DNA of 64,000 nt from Arion vulgaris (Eukaryota; Mollusca; Gastropoda; Stylommatophora; Arionidae): the NCBI GenBank assembly GCA_020796225.1, contig CM036771.1, positions 31,564,703-31,628,702 of the forward strand, given 5' to 3'. Both the position numbers and the translations under genes were made by a program. Below the pieces are notes generated by a model. The model searched no databases. It saw only the letters and a program-made list of their open reading frames with translations, and had not been told where the DNA came from. Of the stretch, positions 41,836 to 52,496 are shown in pieces (position 1 is the stretch's first letter; each line of letters opens with the position of its first letter).

Positions 41836-42235
41836 AACCATTGGTCTCTAACACGATTTTTTCTGTATTTTGGATTGATCTTCTTGTTTGTTTTTCGTTC
41901 GTTCTTATCAAACACATTAACCCCTCTTTGTGATCTGTGTGGTTTGCGCCGCTAATATGAGTACGTTGTGACCTCGTTAGCGAGTGTCAGCAGGCGGAAG
42001 AGACACCGGATCGCGTCCTGCAAGACTGTCCTCTCCGTGTGAGCTGAGAAGACAGGGAGTCACACAGTCGACCTAAAAACCTAAGCTTGTGAAACCTGAC
42101 AGACCTGAAGCTGAATGTCCAGTTAGTGGTCAACAGAAAACTAAACGCATGACCAGATCGCTGAAGAAGAAAACGCCCTCGTTATTCTTCTACATCACAT
42201 ATGACAGGCATATAACACAGCACAAACAGAGAAAT

Positions 42236-42945
42236 ATGGCATCTTTTACATTGAATTCCAGTTTTCCATAATGTGACTACGACTGTTACATTGAATTTCA
42301 CTGTGTTTCCATAATGTGGCTGTGACTTTTACATTAATTCACTGTTTTCCATAATGTGGCTGTGACTTTTACATTGAATTCCACTGTTTTCCATAATGTG
42401 ACTATAATTGTTACATTGAATTCCGCTGTTTCCATAATGTGACTATAACTGTTACATTGAATTCCTTTTTCCATAATGTGACTATAACTGTTACATTGAA
42501 TTCGCTTTTTCCATAATGTGACTTGTGACTTTTACATTGAATTCACTGTTTCCATAATGTGACATCTTTTACATTGAATTCCACTGTTTTCCATAATGTG
42601 ACTATAAACTGTTTACATTGAATTCCGCTGTTTTCCATAATGTGATTATAACTGTTACATTGAATTCCGCTGTTTTCCATAATGTGACTGTGACTTTTAC
42701 ATTGAATTCCACTGTTTTCCATAATGTGACTATAACTGTTACATTGAATTCCGCTGTTTTCCATAATGTGGCTATAACTGTTACATTGAATTCCGCTGTT
42801 TTCCATAATGTGACTGTGACTTTTACATTGAATTCCGCTGTTTTCCATAATGTGACTATAACTGTTACATTTGAATTCCGCTGTTTTCCATAATGTGACT
42901 ATAACTGTTACATTGAATTCCGCTGTTTTCCATAATGTGACTGAC
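42236..42945. repeat. 42-bp minisatellite, about 17 copies
   Basis: Unit TGTGACTATAACTGTTACAT, TGAATTCCGCTGTTTTCCAT and AA, alternating with a TGTGACTTTT variant and a CCACTG variant. Each unit contains an EcoRI-type GAATTC. The left third carries many single-base losses, while the right two thirds are clean. Confidence 0.95.
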
Positions 42946-43029
42946 TTTTTCATCATAGAATAGCGTTCTCACACACATCTCAAATTGTTGATAACTTAGT
43001 ATCATTCATAGAGAGATAGATATATAAAT

Positions 43030-43031
43030 AA

Positions 43032-43066
<35 letters not shown>
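43030..43066. repeat. GA microsatellite
   Basis: About 16 GA dinucleotides. Nearby 43278-43350 is rich in GTA/GCA triplets. Confidence 0.9.
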
Positions 43067-43069
<3 letters not shown>

Positions 43070-43369
43070 GCAACGAATTGAACACAACCCCCAGAAAACC
43101 ACTGAATCAACATAACCAGACACGAGATTGACTGGAACCCATGAGGAAGAGTGTAGTAGGTAAACAGAAAGTTTAATGGCGAAAAATTGCATAGGAGATC
43201 AGAGCGATTGAACAAGAACAGATGTCGATGAGGGAGCGACAGTTGTCTCTAAATCCTATATTCAAATGGTATCAAGAAGCTGTGGTAGTGGTAACAGTGG
43301 TAGTAGCAGCAGCAACAGTTGTACTAACAGCGACAGCAGTAGTAGTAGTATTTGTCTTAATGTTCTAAT

Positions 43370-43610
43370 GGCGAAAGATTGACTTCATCGCGCCGGGTTT
43401 CTCCATATGACTTCGCCCCTCTCGACAGAAATAGTACACCACCAGCCAAGAGTGTTGCACAAAGCACGAACTACGTAGCTACAGCAACAATCTTAGGGAT
43501 GACTGGAAAAAATTGCACATGTGACTCGACTCGGATTCAAACGTATAACCTTCAGAACGACGGGCAAACGTCTTAACCATTTCGTCATAGAGACCCCCGT
43601 CACATTAGCA
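43370..43610 (-). mobile_element. SINE-C, near-complete copy, tRNA-derived
   Basis: On the minus strand: CTCTATGACGAAATGGTTAA (A-box), GACGTTTGCCCGTCGTTCTG, then GTTTGAATCCGAGTCGAGTC (B-box), AACACTCTTGGCTGGTGGTG and TCGAGAGGGGCGAAGTCATA. This is the reference copy for the family. Confidence 0.78.
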
Positions 43611-43667
43611 TTAGTAATAGCAGCTATACTATCATAGTCTATACATTTTCCAACCGTCATTCAATGG
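43611..43667. repeat. Left part of tandem repeat split by the mariner-type element
   Basis: CATTAGTAATAGCAGCTATA, then CATTTTCCAACCGTCATTCA is repeated with changes at 45479-45640 on the far side of the transposon, so the element landed within this roughly 90-base repeat. Confidence 0.75.
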
Positions 43668-43669
43668 TA

Positions 43670-45476
43670 TAGTCTGTCCATTAATTCGTGAGCACGTTTG
43701 AAATTGATTTTCTCGAAAACTACCTGTTGGATCTCAGTGATTTTTGCAAGCAGCCTTAGAATATCCATGACGCTAGAGAAATTTTTTTTTCCAAGAAAAT
43801 TTGATGTAGTTTGAAATATTTCTTCTTCAGGTTATATTAAAATCAACCTCACCGGATTGTACACCATAGTAACAGATTTACGGTACACAGACGCGTTGTT
43901 CTAAAAATACATTATGGTAACATTGAAATATCGTGAGTTTCACGAATTCCCGTGCACCTAACCCAGTCGACTTTGAAAGCGGAAAGCATATGACGTTATA
44001 ATTGGGATACCATTGTATAGTTATAGGCGTATCTCGCTATTTGTATGAAGCTATTGTATCATATTTGTTGGCTTATCAAAACTGACATTGATATCACATT
44101 CATAATGAGTCTGAAGTGCACATTTATAACAATGCAGAAGGTTACAGTTTTACTATACCAACACTTCCGTAAGGAATCTAAGAGAGGTCATCTATATTGC
44201 GATATTCATAACCTTGAGAAACGAGCGCAACTGGCGCTTGGTCTGAATAGAGAATCCTTTTCCCGATGGATTAAACAGGACACAAAGTGCACTAATGTCA
44301 AGCAAGGAAGGAAAAGAACAATTGACGACTTTGACATAGATGTCATAAGACGGGAGCTCTTGAAAATGTTTGCGACAAATCAACTTGTTACTCTCAGGAA
44401 ACTGAAATTAAAACTGCAATCAGATTGCAGCATAGACATTTCTAAAAGTACTCTATGAAAAATTGTAAGAGCCGCCGGCTTCACCTTCAGAAAACTATAG
44501 GCGGCAGGAATATTATTTGTGAAAAGCCACATTTAATTGCTGCCCGAAGTAAATACCTGAGGCAGATCCGTGAGCGGCGGAGGCAAGGCTATGATATTGT
44601 ATATTTGGACAAATCCTGGGTCAATGCTCACCACACCAATGCTAAAGAATGGCAATCAGTAGACGGTGAACAGAAAAGAAAAATACCAAGCAGCAAAGGC
44701 CAGCGTATTATACTAACACATGCAGGAAGCAGTGAAGAAGGTCTTGTCCATGACGCTGGACTTATTTTCCAATCAAAAGTACCGACGGTAGGGACTACCA
44801 CACAGAAATGAATGGACATATTTTCAGGCACTGCATGGAGAAAGATCTACTTCCAATTCTAAACAGACCATCATGCAGTTCTGGAAGAAGTGTGTTGAAC
44901 ATGTGCTCCGAGAGGAAGACGAGTACTGGCACCGAGATGGATTACAATTTGTCCAGCCAGTAACAATTATCAACCTCATGGAATCGTCAGATTCGGGATG
45001 ATACAAATCATATTTTGATTACAGACTGAGAAATAGCAACGTATACATTTCCATATCCAAATGCGTCTACCATCATACAATTTGTGGTGAAGTTAAGACA
45101 CCCTGGGGTCTAATGGTGACCGAAGGGAGGACTAACTGTTGCATATTGTATCCAAGTTCACGATTGCACATAAAGGGCAACACACTTAATTACTTGACCT
45201 ATCAAGTTAATATGGAGATACACCTATGAATAGAATTGACATGGACAAATTCTAGGGATACTGTAAAATCTAAAATTTGAGCCCCGTATTTGCAATTGTC
45301 ATAAAAGATCAAAGGAATTTGCCGATGTGCAAAATCCGTAGCATCTACGGACTACTGGTTAGCTTTATTTTAGCGTCATTGATATTCTAAGGCTGCATGC
45401 AAAAATCACTGAGATCCAACAGGTAGTTTTCGAGAAAATCAATTTCAAACGTGCTCACGAATTAATGGACAGACTA
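43670..45476 (+). mobile_element. Tc1/mariner-type DNA transposon, 1807 bp, TA target duplication
   Basis: Terminal inverted repeats of 106 bases (43670-43775 and 45371-45476) begin TAGTCTGTCCATTAATTCGT and differ at only a few positions. TA dinucleotides flank both ends (43668-43669 and 45477-45478), as for Tc1/mariner/IS630 elements. A broken transposase lies inside. The near-identity of the two ends suggests that it is younger than the other DNA elements here. Confidence 0.9.
44045..45002 (+). pseudogene. Broken Tc1/mariner-IS630-type transposase
   Basis: The N-terminal part (44045-44455) contains ALGLNRESFSRWIKQ (helix-turn-helix-like) and LVTLRKLKLKLQ. A TGA interrupts after SKSTL, then a frameshift leads to GRNIICEKPHLIAARSKYLR, QIRERRRQGYDIVYLDKSWV and NAHHTNAKEWQS (first catalytic aspartate in YLDKSWVNAHH), and SSKGQRIILTHAGSSEEGLV. 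A second frameshift near 44790 precedes DYHTEMNGHIFRHCMEKDLL. The next recognisable part is a C-terminal piece with HVLREEDEYW and INLMESSDSG. The segment that should carry the second catalytic aspartate appears deleted between about 44880 and 44885. The enzyme is inactive. Confidence 0.82.
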
Positions 45477-45478
45477 TA

Positions 45479-45640
45479 GTATTAGTAATAACAGCTATAA
45501 TATTATATAGTAATAGCAGTCAGTACTAAAATAGCGTGTTGAGTATATACCTTTTCCAACCGTCATTAATGGCAGTATTAGTAATAGCAATCACAGTATT
45601 AGTGTGTTGAGTCTAAACCTTCTCCAACACTCATTGAATT
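45479..45640. repeat. Right part of tandem repeat flanking the mariner-type element
   Basis: Two more imperfect units: GTATTAGTAATAACAGCTAT with ACCTTTTCCAACCGTCATTA, and CAGTATTAGTAATAGCAATC with CCTTCTCCAACACTCATTGA. From 45640 to 46265 I see nothing else that is recognisable. Confidence 0.75.
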
Positions 45641-46264
45641 TAAGAACATTTGTAAACAGAATCCCGCTGTATCCCCAGGAATCATATCTTCACAGAACAC
45701 AGACTGTCGTGCGCCAAATTGAATACTGGTACACAGAAAGCCGACAATTGGTACACAGAAACACAGACCGATAATAAACCAGTCCCGGGTATCAGTGTTC
45801 ACCACACGGATCGCAATGAGATCGAACGAGGAGTCTATGGGTATTGCTAAAAATAAAACTCATGAGATCAATAGATGCAGAGACAAATGCTCTTCCTCGC
45901 TTGTGAACAAGGTTAAGCTTAGCTCTTACATCTCACCAAAACCAGGACATTTACTCAAGAGTCTGGCATTACGCATGCCAGTAGAGAGAAAGATATGATA
46001 AGAGATAGAGAGAATGATATGAGTTTTTTTAATAATGTTCAGACACTCTTCCATACAATAAATGTCGTATATTCACTCAAGACGTCCCGAGATGTGCACG
46101 GGTTTTCTTTTTTTCCAGTTAGCTGACAGTATAAGCAGAAGAACACAAACTAAGTAGCTCAAACGATTCAGAATTGTTCCCAACTCATAAAATCCGTGTA
46201 TCCATTTTGAGCTTAACGATTGGAGTATCGATTGTACCGAAATTGAAAAACATATAAGGGGACA

Positions 46265-47425
46265 ATACATAGAAGCAATGTCCTGGGAGTGTTATTATAC
46301 AGTAGTGAGTGTTGGAAAATAGTAGCAATGTCCTGGGAGTGTTATTATACAGTAGTGAGTGTTGGAAAATAGTAGCAATGTCCTAGGAGTGTTATTATAC
46401 AGTAGTGAGTGTTGGAAAATAGTAGCAATGTCCTAGGAGTGTTATTATACTGTAGTGAGTGTTGGAAAATTAGCAGTGTCCTGGGAGTATTATTATACAG
46501 TAGTGAGTGTTGGAAAATAGTAGCAATGTAATGGGAGTGTTATTATACAGTAGTGAGTGTTGGAAAATAGTAGCAATGTAATGGGAGTGTTATTATACAG
46601 TAGTGAGTGTTGGAAAATAGTAGCAATGTCCTGGGAGTGTTATTATACAGTAGTGAGTGTTGGAAAATAGTAGCAATGTCCTGTGAGTGTTATTATACAG
46701 TAGTGAGTGTTGGAAAATAGTAGCAATGTCCTGGGAGTGTTATTATACAGTAGTGAGTGTTGGAAAATAGTAAGAATGTCCTAGGAGTGTTATTATACAG
46801 AGTGAGTGTTGGAAAATAGTAGCAATGTCCTGGAGAGGTTATTATAAGATAGTGTTAAAATAGATAGAATGATACTGAGTTTATTATACAGTAGAGTGTT
46901 GGAACTATAACAATGTCTGAGGTTATTACTACAAGATGTCTGAAATAGTAGCAATGTCCTGGGTGCTTTTATCCAGTTAGTGACGTTAAAAAGTACATCA
47001 AACTAAGTGTCATATACGATAGAATTGTTGAAATAGTAAAATGTCCTAGAGTTATTATCAGTTAATGAGGTTGGAAGATAGTAGCAATTAATGGAGGTTA
47101 TTATACAGTATGAGTGCGAAAATAGAAGCAGTATCATGGGAGTGTTATTACACAGTAGTGAGTGCTGGAAAACAGTACACTGTCCTAGGAGTGTTATTAT
47201 ACGTATTGAGTGTTGGAAAATAGTAGCAATGTCTGGGAGTGTTATTATACTGTAGTGAGTGTTGGAAAATAGAAGCAGTATCATGGGAGTGTTATTATAA
47301 TGTAGTGAGTGCTGGAAAATAGAAACAGTATCATGCGAGTGTTATTATTCTGTAGTGAGTGCTGGAAAATGGTAGCAATGTCCTGGGAGTGTTATTATAC
47401 AGTAGTGAGTGCTTGAAAATTGTCC
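46265..47425. repeat. 50-bp satellite, about 23 copies (locus 2)
   Basis: Unit GCAATGTCCTGGGAGTGTTA, TTATACAGTAGTGAGTGTTG and GAAAATAGTA. The first 11 copies are clean. Between about 46830 and 47100 the copies are scrambled with many deletions, then cleaner units return. It is homologous to the 49-bp array at 30335-30695. Confidence 0.95.
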
Positions 47426-47671
47426 ACATCATCCTGCACAAGTTGGGGATATTTCAAAATAAATGTTTAAGAAGAATCCAGCAAATATCGGTTCTACGAT
47501 AGCAAATCGATAAATACGATAGCAAATACGATACAATACGATAGCAAATACGATAGCAAATGAATAGATGTTAAAGGGAAACAACCAAACTATACACATT
47601 GTAGACTATCATTAAAAGACGAAGATGACTTAAGGCATGAATGTCGTATGTCAATAGAGGCTATGAAGCTG

Positions 47672-47825
47672 AGGATCAGCTCGGAGCTATGGCTAGGACA
47701 GCTCGGAGGCTATGGCTAGGACAGCTCGGAGGCTATGGCTAGGACAGCTCGGAGGCTATGGCTAGGACAGCTCGGAGGCTATGGCTAGGACAGCTCGGAG
47801 GCTATGGCTAGGACAGCTCGGTGGT
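47672..47825. repeat. 23-bp minisatellite, about 6.5 copies
   Basis: Unit GGACAGCTCGGAGGCTATGG plus CTA, perfect in the centre. The interval 47490-47560 has a separate short repeat of GATAGCAAATAC. Confidence 0.95.
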
Positions 47826-47989
47826 GTACTATTCCGAAAATGGAAAAATAAGGGATGGGAATTCAAAGGAGACATACAGAAGAACTGTGCAAAGAGGGTT
47901 GAACGCTTGTGGCTGACGTATTGTGACCTGATGTTGATGAAAAAATTTCTCAGTAATTCGCCATCACCTCCAGAGAGGAAATGCTTCAA

Positions 47990-48245
47990 TCGAAAGCATC
48001 GATCTTAGCGACATGATGTTGGATAATACACCAACATTGACGTTGGATCAATCTAGCGAATTAAGGAGTTTGAAATTATACCTTGTACAAATAGAGCTGA
48101 ATGTTTGAGGGGCAGAGAGAGAAGTGTGTTTAACCAGCGATCCATGGAAACCATCAGTATGCGTACCCTTCGAAATCTGTTGAGGGAGGCTGATCACCTA
48201 TGGGTCTACCATGAGTGTTGTAGCATCAGTTTAGTAACCAGTAAC
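47990..48245 (+). pseudogene. LINE family 4 tail
   Basis: Frames give RIKEFEI, then AECLRGRERSVFNQRSMETI and SMRTLRNLLREADHLWV, ending AGTTTAGTAACCAGTAACC. It is uninterrupted, so it serves to recognise the split copy at 32340-32965. From 48245 to 48640 nothing is supported. Confidence 0.7.
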
Positions 48246-48639
48246 CAAGAACAATAGAAATTCTGTGCACATCCGTTCTCTTAAGACGGGTTTCCCAGTG
48301 AGCCCAAGATTAATCTGATGACACGCTGACAGAATAAGAAGATTAAGTCATCCCATCAGTAGTGATATTAAACAATTTTATTACTGACCCTCTTGTTTGC
48401 CTTCAGGTTAACGTGTCCAGCAGCGGCTCTTGAGTGGTTCTCAATATCTTTATCCATTAAGTGTGTTTGGTGTCAAGCTGCACTTTAAATCCAAACTTCT
48501 CATTACGCTCCCATCTCATGTCTTTACACTAAATAGAGCAACTAATTAATCTCTTCATTTTCAAATATGTGGTTCACATTTTCTTGATGTATTTGTATTA
48601 GATTTCCCTGTTAGTAATGTGAAATTAGAATGTGGAAAC

Positions 48640-49155
48640 TTTATTGCATTGAGTAAGATATGGACGTCAAACGAAATCACAACAAACATAAAGCTGAGAA
48701 TCTTTCAATCAAATGTGAGGTCAGTGCTGTTCTATGGCTCGGAAACATGAAAGACAACAAAAGAAACCACCAGAAAACTACATACCTTCATAAATGGATG
48801 TTTACGTTAGAATAGAGGGACTGAGATCGTATGATAAGATTACGAACAAGGAACCCAGAGAAAGAACTAAGCAGATACCAGTGATCAATAAGCGAAGGAA
48901 GAGACGCTGGCGATGGATAGGACATACATTGAAAAGACCAACCGGATGCATTGCAAGACAGGCACTAATTTTGGAACTCGCGGGGAAAGAAGAGTAGGGG
49001 AAGACCTAAACAGACCTGCAGAAGAGAGCTGGAGGATGATATTAAAAGGATAGGTAAAGCATGGAAATAATTGGAAGGGATGGCAGGAGAGAGGAAGAGC
49101 TGGAAGAAGTTAGTTGAAGACCTGTGCTCCGTTGGGAGTTGAAAAGTGAAGAAGA
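48640..49155 (+). pseudogene. LINE family 2b C-terminal region
   Basis: Across frames: GNFIALSKIW, NIKLRIFQSNVRSVLFYGSE, RKLHTFINGCL, IPVINKRRKRRWRWIGHTLK, RPTGCIARQAL, then GRPKQT, RIGKAWK and AGERKSWKKLVEDLCSVGS with a GAAGAAGA tail. At least three frameshifts or stops. It matches the second tail at 17895-18170. Confidence 0.75.
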
Positions 49156-49224
49156 AGTAAGTGTGGCATTCTAAATATTTCTCTGCAAAATTACAACACT
49201 GTTGATTGTAGAATGATTATTTCA

Positions 49225-49345
49225 TGTTAATAATCATTGTCTAAAAAGCCGATTTGATTCAACGCTGACTTTGAAGAGTTTCTCACAGCCTTTTGGGGGA
49301 GATTAGGGTATGAAGTACCTGTGACTTTACATTTCAAGGTCCTAG
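49225..49345. repeat. Diverged dispersed repeat, paired with 50075-50175
   Basis: AAAAAGCCGATTTGATTCAA and TGTGACTTTACATTTCAAGG correspond to AAATAATCGATTTGACTTAG and TGTTACTTCACATTTCTAGA near 50080-50165. I cannot assign it to a family. Confidence 0.5.
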
Positions 49346-49414
49346 TGTTGTATACGTATTCTCTGTGGCAACGCATGGGGTGTCAAGCATGTGAATTTAA
49401 TACGGCAGTACGCG

Positions 49415-49545
49415 TGTGGTGTCGGGGCTTGCATAGGGAGCAAAGAATATTACCACTGCTACCTACAAGGTAAGAGACGACTGAGGTAGGGACCTAGGAA
49501 GCTACCTAGTAAATAAAAAAGTCGCAGAAATCGGATTTGCTGGCC
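49415..49545 (+). mobile_element. SINE-E 5' fragment
   Basis: GTGGTGTCGGGGCTTGCATA, GGGAGCAAAGAATATTACCA and AGTCGCAGAAATCGGATTTG. It is cut off at TGCTGGCC and followed directly by a LINE tail. Confidence 0.72.
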
Positions 49546-49800
49546 AAATAAGAAAGAGAAAATTGAGATATTTTGGACATATAATAAGATAGAAAGGCTG
49601 GAAAGACCATCATGGAAGGAGGCATACCGACAAAGAGAAGAAAAGGAAGACCACAGAGAAAATGGATTCAGGATATAAATGATGGTTTGAACATGATGGA
49701 CAGAGGCAATATCTGGTCATGAAGAAATCGAGAACTGTTGGATGGCAAAGTTCTGCTCCGGACAAGCTATTTGATGATGATGATGAAGTAAAGTTAAGAA
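49546..49800 (+). pseudogene. LINE tail ending in GATGAT repeat (family 8)
   Basis: IRKRKLRYFGHIIR, then after a frameshift RKGRPQRKWIQDINDGLNMM, ending with AAAGTTCTGCTCCGGACAAG and a GATGATGATGATG run. Its 3' end resembles the insertion at 23618-23737 in reverse. Confidence 0.65.
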
Positions 49801-49944
49801 ACCACTTTTAATACCTCGAGGTATATTGGGTAATACGGATGTTACGCTCGTATTTTTCATTGACAGTTGGCACACGATGGGTGATGTGGTCCACATAGCC
49901 CAGGCCACCTTTCATCCCCAGTGCTTTTCCTGGTATCCAAATAA

Positions 49945-50065
49945 AGTTGGGTCTACCTGTGAGACGTTAAGGTCGGAAAATATTCCACGTCCACTGTGAA
50001 ATTGAACCCGAGCCACTAGTCTAAGAAGCTAGTTCACTAACAACTACACTACTGTGTCTCTCTTA
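49945..50065 (-). mobile_element. tRNA-type SINE head fragment
   Basis: On the minus strand AGAGACACAGTAGTGTAGTT, then AGTGGCTCGGGTTCAATTTC (B-box GGTTCAATTTC). The body is not recognised. Confidence 0.5.
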
Positions 50066-50169
50066 CTATACTATCCGTTTTTCTAAATAATCGATTTGAC
50101 TTAGAGCTGACATGGTAAAATGTTCCATAGCGTTTTCATACCTTTCTGTTACTTCACATTTCTAGATCT

Positions 50170-51170
50170 TAGCATACAGAAGGAAGAAGGGCCAATTTCT
50201 TTCCTCATGTGTGAAACGTAGAGCATCAAATTCAAACCACAACCCTCTTGCGCTCGAGTCGATAGGCGGTGAATGTTTATGCATTACGATATTCCGTCCC
50301 ACCAACGCTGACTATGTGCATACAATCAACTATTGAGCAGAGCTTGCTGAAGAAAAGCTAGTTATTCTCCAGAATTATGTTTACGGTTATCCAATTCAAT
50401 TTCCATCCCTGATCACTCTTTCCATTTGATAATATTAGAGTTCTCCTGTATTTGAATCGATGGATTTCTAATAACGTTGTCATAGAGATTCTTATGCAGC
50501 ACAAAATATCAAATATACAAACAGAAGAAGAGAGAGAAACAATAGTTTTCTCGTTTCATTCACTGTAAACAAAACAACAAGCTGGATAAGATAGATAAAA
50601 CAACAAAGCAGTAATGATATAGTTGCACGTGATAACAACAAACATTGTGACAAAATAGACTAAGTCGGGGCGGGGGAGAAGAAGAGGAGAGAGAGAGAGG
50701 AGAGAGAGAGAGAGAGGGAGAGAGAGAGAAGAAAAGAGAAAATATCATTTCTTTATGATGTCTCAGGGAACAGTCAGATATAATAGACATAAACTATGAG
50801 GTAAAAACCAGTCAGACGAGATCAGCAATTAAAACCGGCTGCTTGAACTGAATCTAACAACACTGGTGTGTTCGATTGTTCGTTTATTTGTTATATAGGA
50901 AAGAAAAGCAGCTTTAAGCTGAAGAACGCTTTTTTTTAAAAAACGAATAACGAATATGTTTAATGGCTATATCAAAGAATGTAGGGCAACAATCATCAAA
51001 TACAAGATTGAATTCCTTGTGAAGAATTCAGGATGACATGTCTTGAGAATACAAGTTTTGCTCAACACGAAAGAACGAACATGTTATGTGTTTCTCTATT
51101 TCGTGACAATAATATGAATTCATACCGAGTATAATAACACAACAAATGATATATGTATGCAGTGCTTTCT
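50170..51170. other. Stretch without recognisable gene; GA-rich tract inside
   Basis: Contains a GA-rich tract at about 50665-50745 (GAGAGAGAGAGGAGAGAGAG) and AT-rich sequence. No coding feature supported. Confidence 0.4.
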
Positions 51171-51879
51171 GATAATATTTGCACCTAGAAACACAACAAT
51201 ACATTGAGAAAGACGCACATTGAAGATAATATTTGCACCTAGAAACACAACAATACATTGAGAAAGACGCACATTGAAGATAATATTTGCACCTAGAAAC
51301 ACAACAATACATTGAGAAAGACGCACATTGAAGATAATATTTGCACCTAGAAACACAACAATACATTGAGAAAGACGCACATTGAAGATAATATTTGCAC
51401 CTAGAAACACAACAATACATTGAGAAAGACGCACATTGAAGATAATATTTGCACCTAAAAACACAACAATACATTGAGAAAGACGCACATTGAAGATAAT
51501 ATTTGCACCTAGAAACACAACAATACATTGAGAAAGACGCACATTGAAGATAATATTTGCACCTAGAAACACAACAATACATTGAGAAAGACGCACATTG
51601 AAGATAATATTTGCACCTAGAAACACAACAATACATTGAGAAAGACGCACATTGAAGATAATATTTGCACCTAGAAACACAACAATACATTGAGAAAGAC
51701 GCACATTGAAGATAATATTTGCACCTAGAAACACAACAATACATTGAGAAAGACGCACATTGAAGATAATATTTGCACCTAGAAACACAACAATACATTG
51801 AGAAAGACGCACATTGAAGATAATATTTGCACCTAGAAACACAACAATACATTGAGAAAGACGCACATTGAAGATAATA
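51171..51879. repeat. 54-bp minisatellite, 13 near-perfect copies
   Basis: Unit GATAATATTTGCACCTAGAA, ACACAACAATACATTGAGAA and AGACGCACATTGAA. I see one substitution among the interior copies (G to A at 51458). The period is 18 codons with no stop in two minus-strand frames, giving open frames of 339 and 256 codons (repeats such as CKYYLQCASFSMYCCVSR). Nothing outside the repeat supports a gene, so I do not call one. Confidence 0.97.
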
Positions 51880-52014
51880 AATTTCAACACATAGTAAGGG
51901 CAAAAACAATAGTAATCTTACACACAAATACAGACTCAGAAAAAAACTTGTCACGACAGAGATAAAGTGTCCAACCTTCCTGTCGGGGATGGCAGGGAGG
52001 GGAAAGGGGGTGGT

Positions 52015-52285
52015 AACAAGAAGAGACACGTTGAGAAATGAAGACATCGGGAATAAAGTGGGTACAACATACTAGACTTCATCAAGAAACAATAAATTAA
52101 ATGATTCGGCCACATAAAAAGACTACCAACAGACAGTGTACCTCAGGAGAGCAATGTTGCTCCGATACAGTGGATAGAAAGCATAAGGCCAGCTACGTAA
52201 TAGGTGAATCTCAGAGATAACAGAGGCGACGAAAGACACTATTTATGAAGCGCACACAAAGGCTCGTTCTAGAAATCTCTTCTTA
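52015..52285 (+). pseudogene. LINE family 3 (RTE-like) 3' fragment
   Basis: DNA collinear in reverse with 14060-14290: AGAGACACGTTGAGAAATGA, CTTCATCAAGAAACAATAAA, GCAATGTTGCTCCGATACAG and a 3' end near CTAGAAATCTCTTCTTATCC. All frames are broken. Confidence 0.7.
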
Positions 52286-52480
52286 TCCTAAACCATTTAA
52301 TATGTTGTTCTTTTATGAATTGCATGACTGGTTTCACATCTGGTCTTCTTCTGATTTCTTCATTTCTAATTGTGTCTCTTATTGTCACTCCGGCAGCACT
52401 TCTAAGACATGTCATCTCCGTCGTTATGATTTTTTGTTCATTAACTGCTGTTATTGTCAATATCACTATTATTGCATGTC
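52262..52480 (-). pseudogene. LINE family 3-like fragment in opposite orientation
   Basis: Minus strand: EQKIITTEMTCLRSAAGVTI, RDTIRNEEIRRRPDVKPVMQ and FIKEQHIKWFRI, the same region as the neighbouring plus-strand fragment. The two pieces face each other and overlap in homology. Confidence 0.7.
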
Positions 52481-52496
52481 CTCAGTTGATCATCAA

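Noticed and set aside
42543..42956. A 137-codon repetitive frame
   Set aside because: Translation of the 42-bp minisatellite, open only because the period is a multiple of three.
44628..45006. Minus-strand frames within the mariner-type element
   Set aside because: They are antisense to the transposase relic and carry no motif.
30335..47425. A CRISPR-like array
   Set aside because: The repeats are head-to-tail minisatellites without unique spacers, and the DNA is animal.
51028..52047. A 339-codon minus-strand open frame
   Set aside because: Most of it is an 18-residue repeat from the 54-bp minisatellite. The flanks show no recognisable domain, and the in-frame ATG lies in unique sequence with no promoter evidence.
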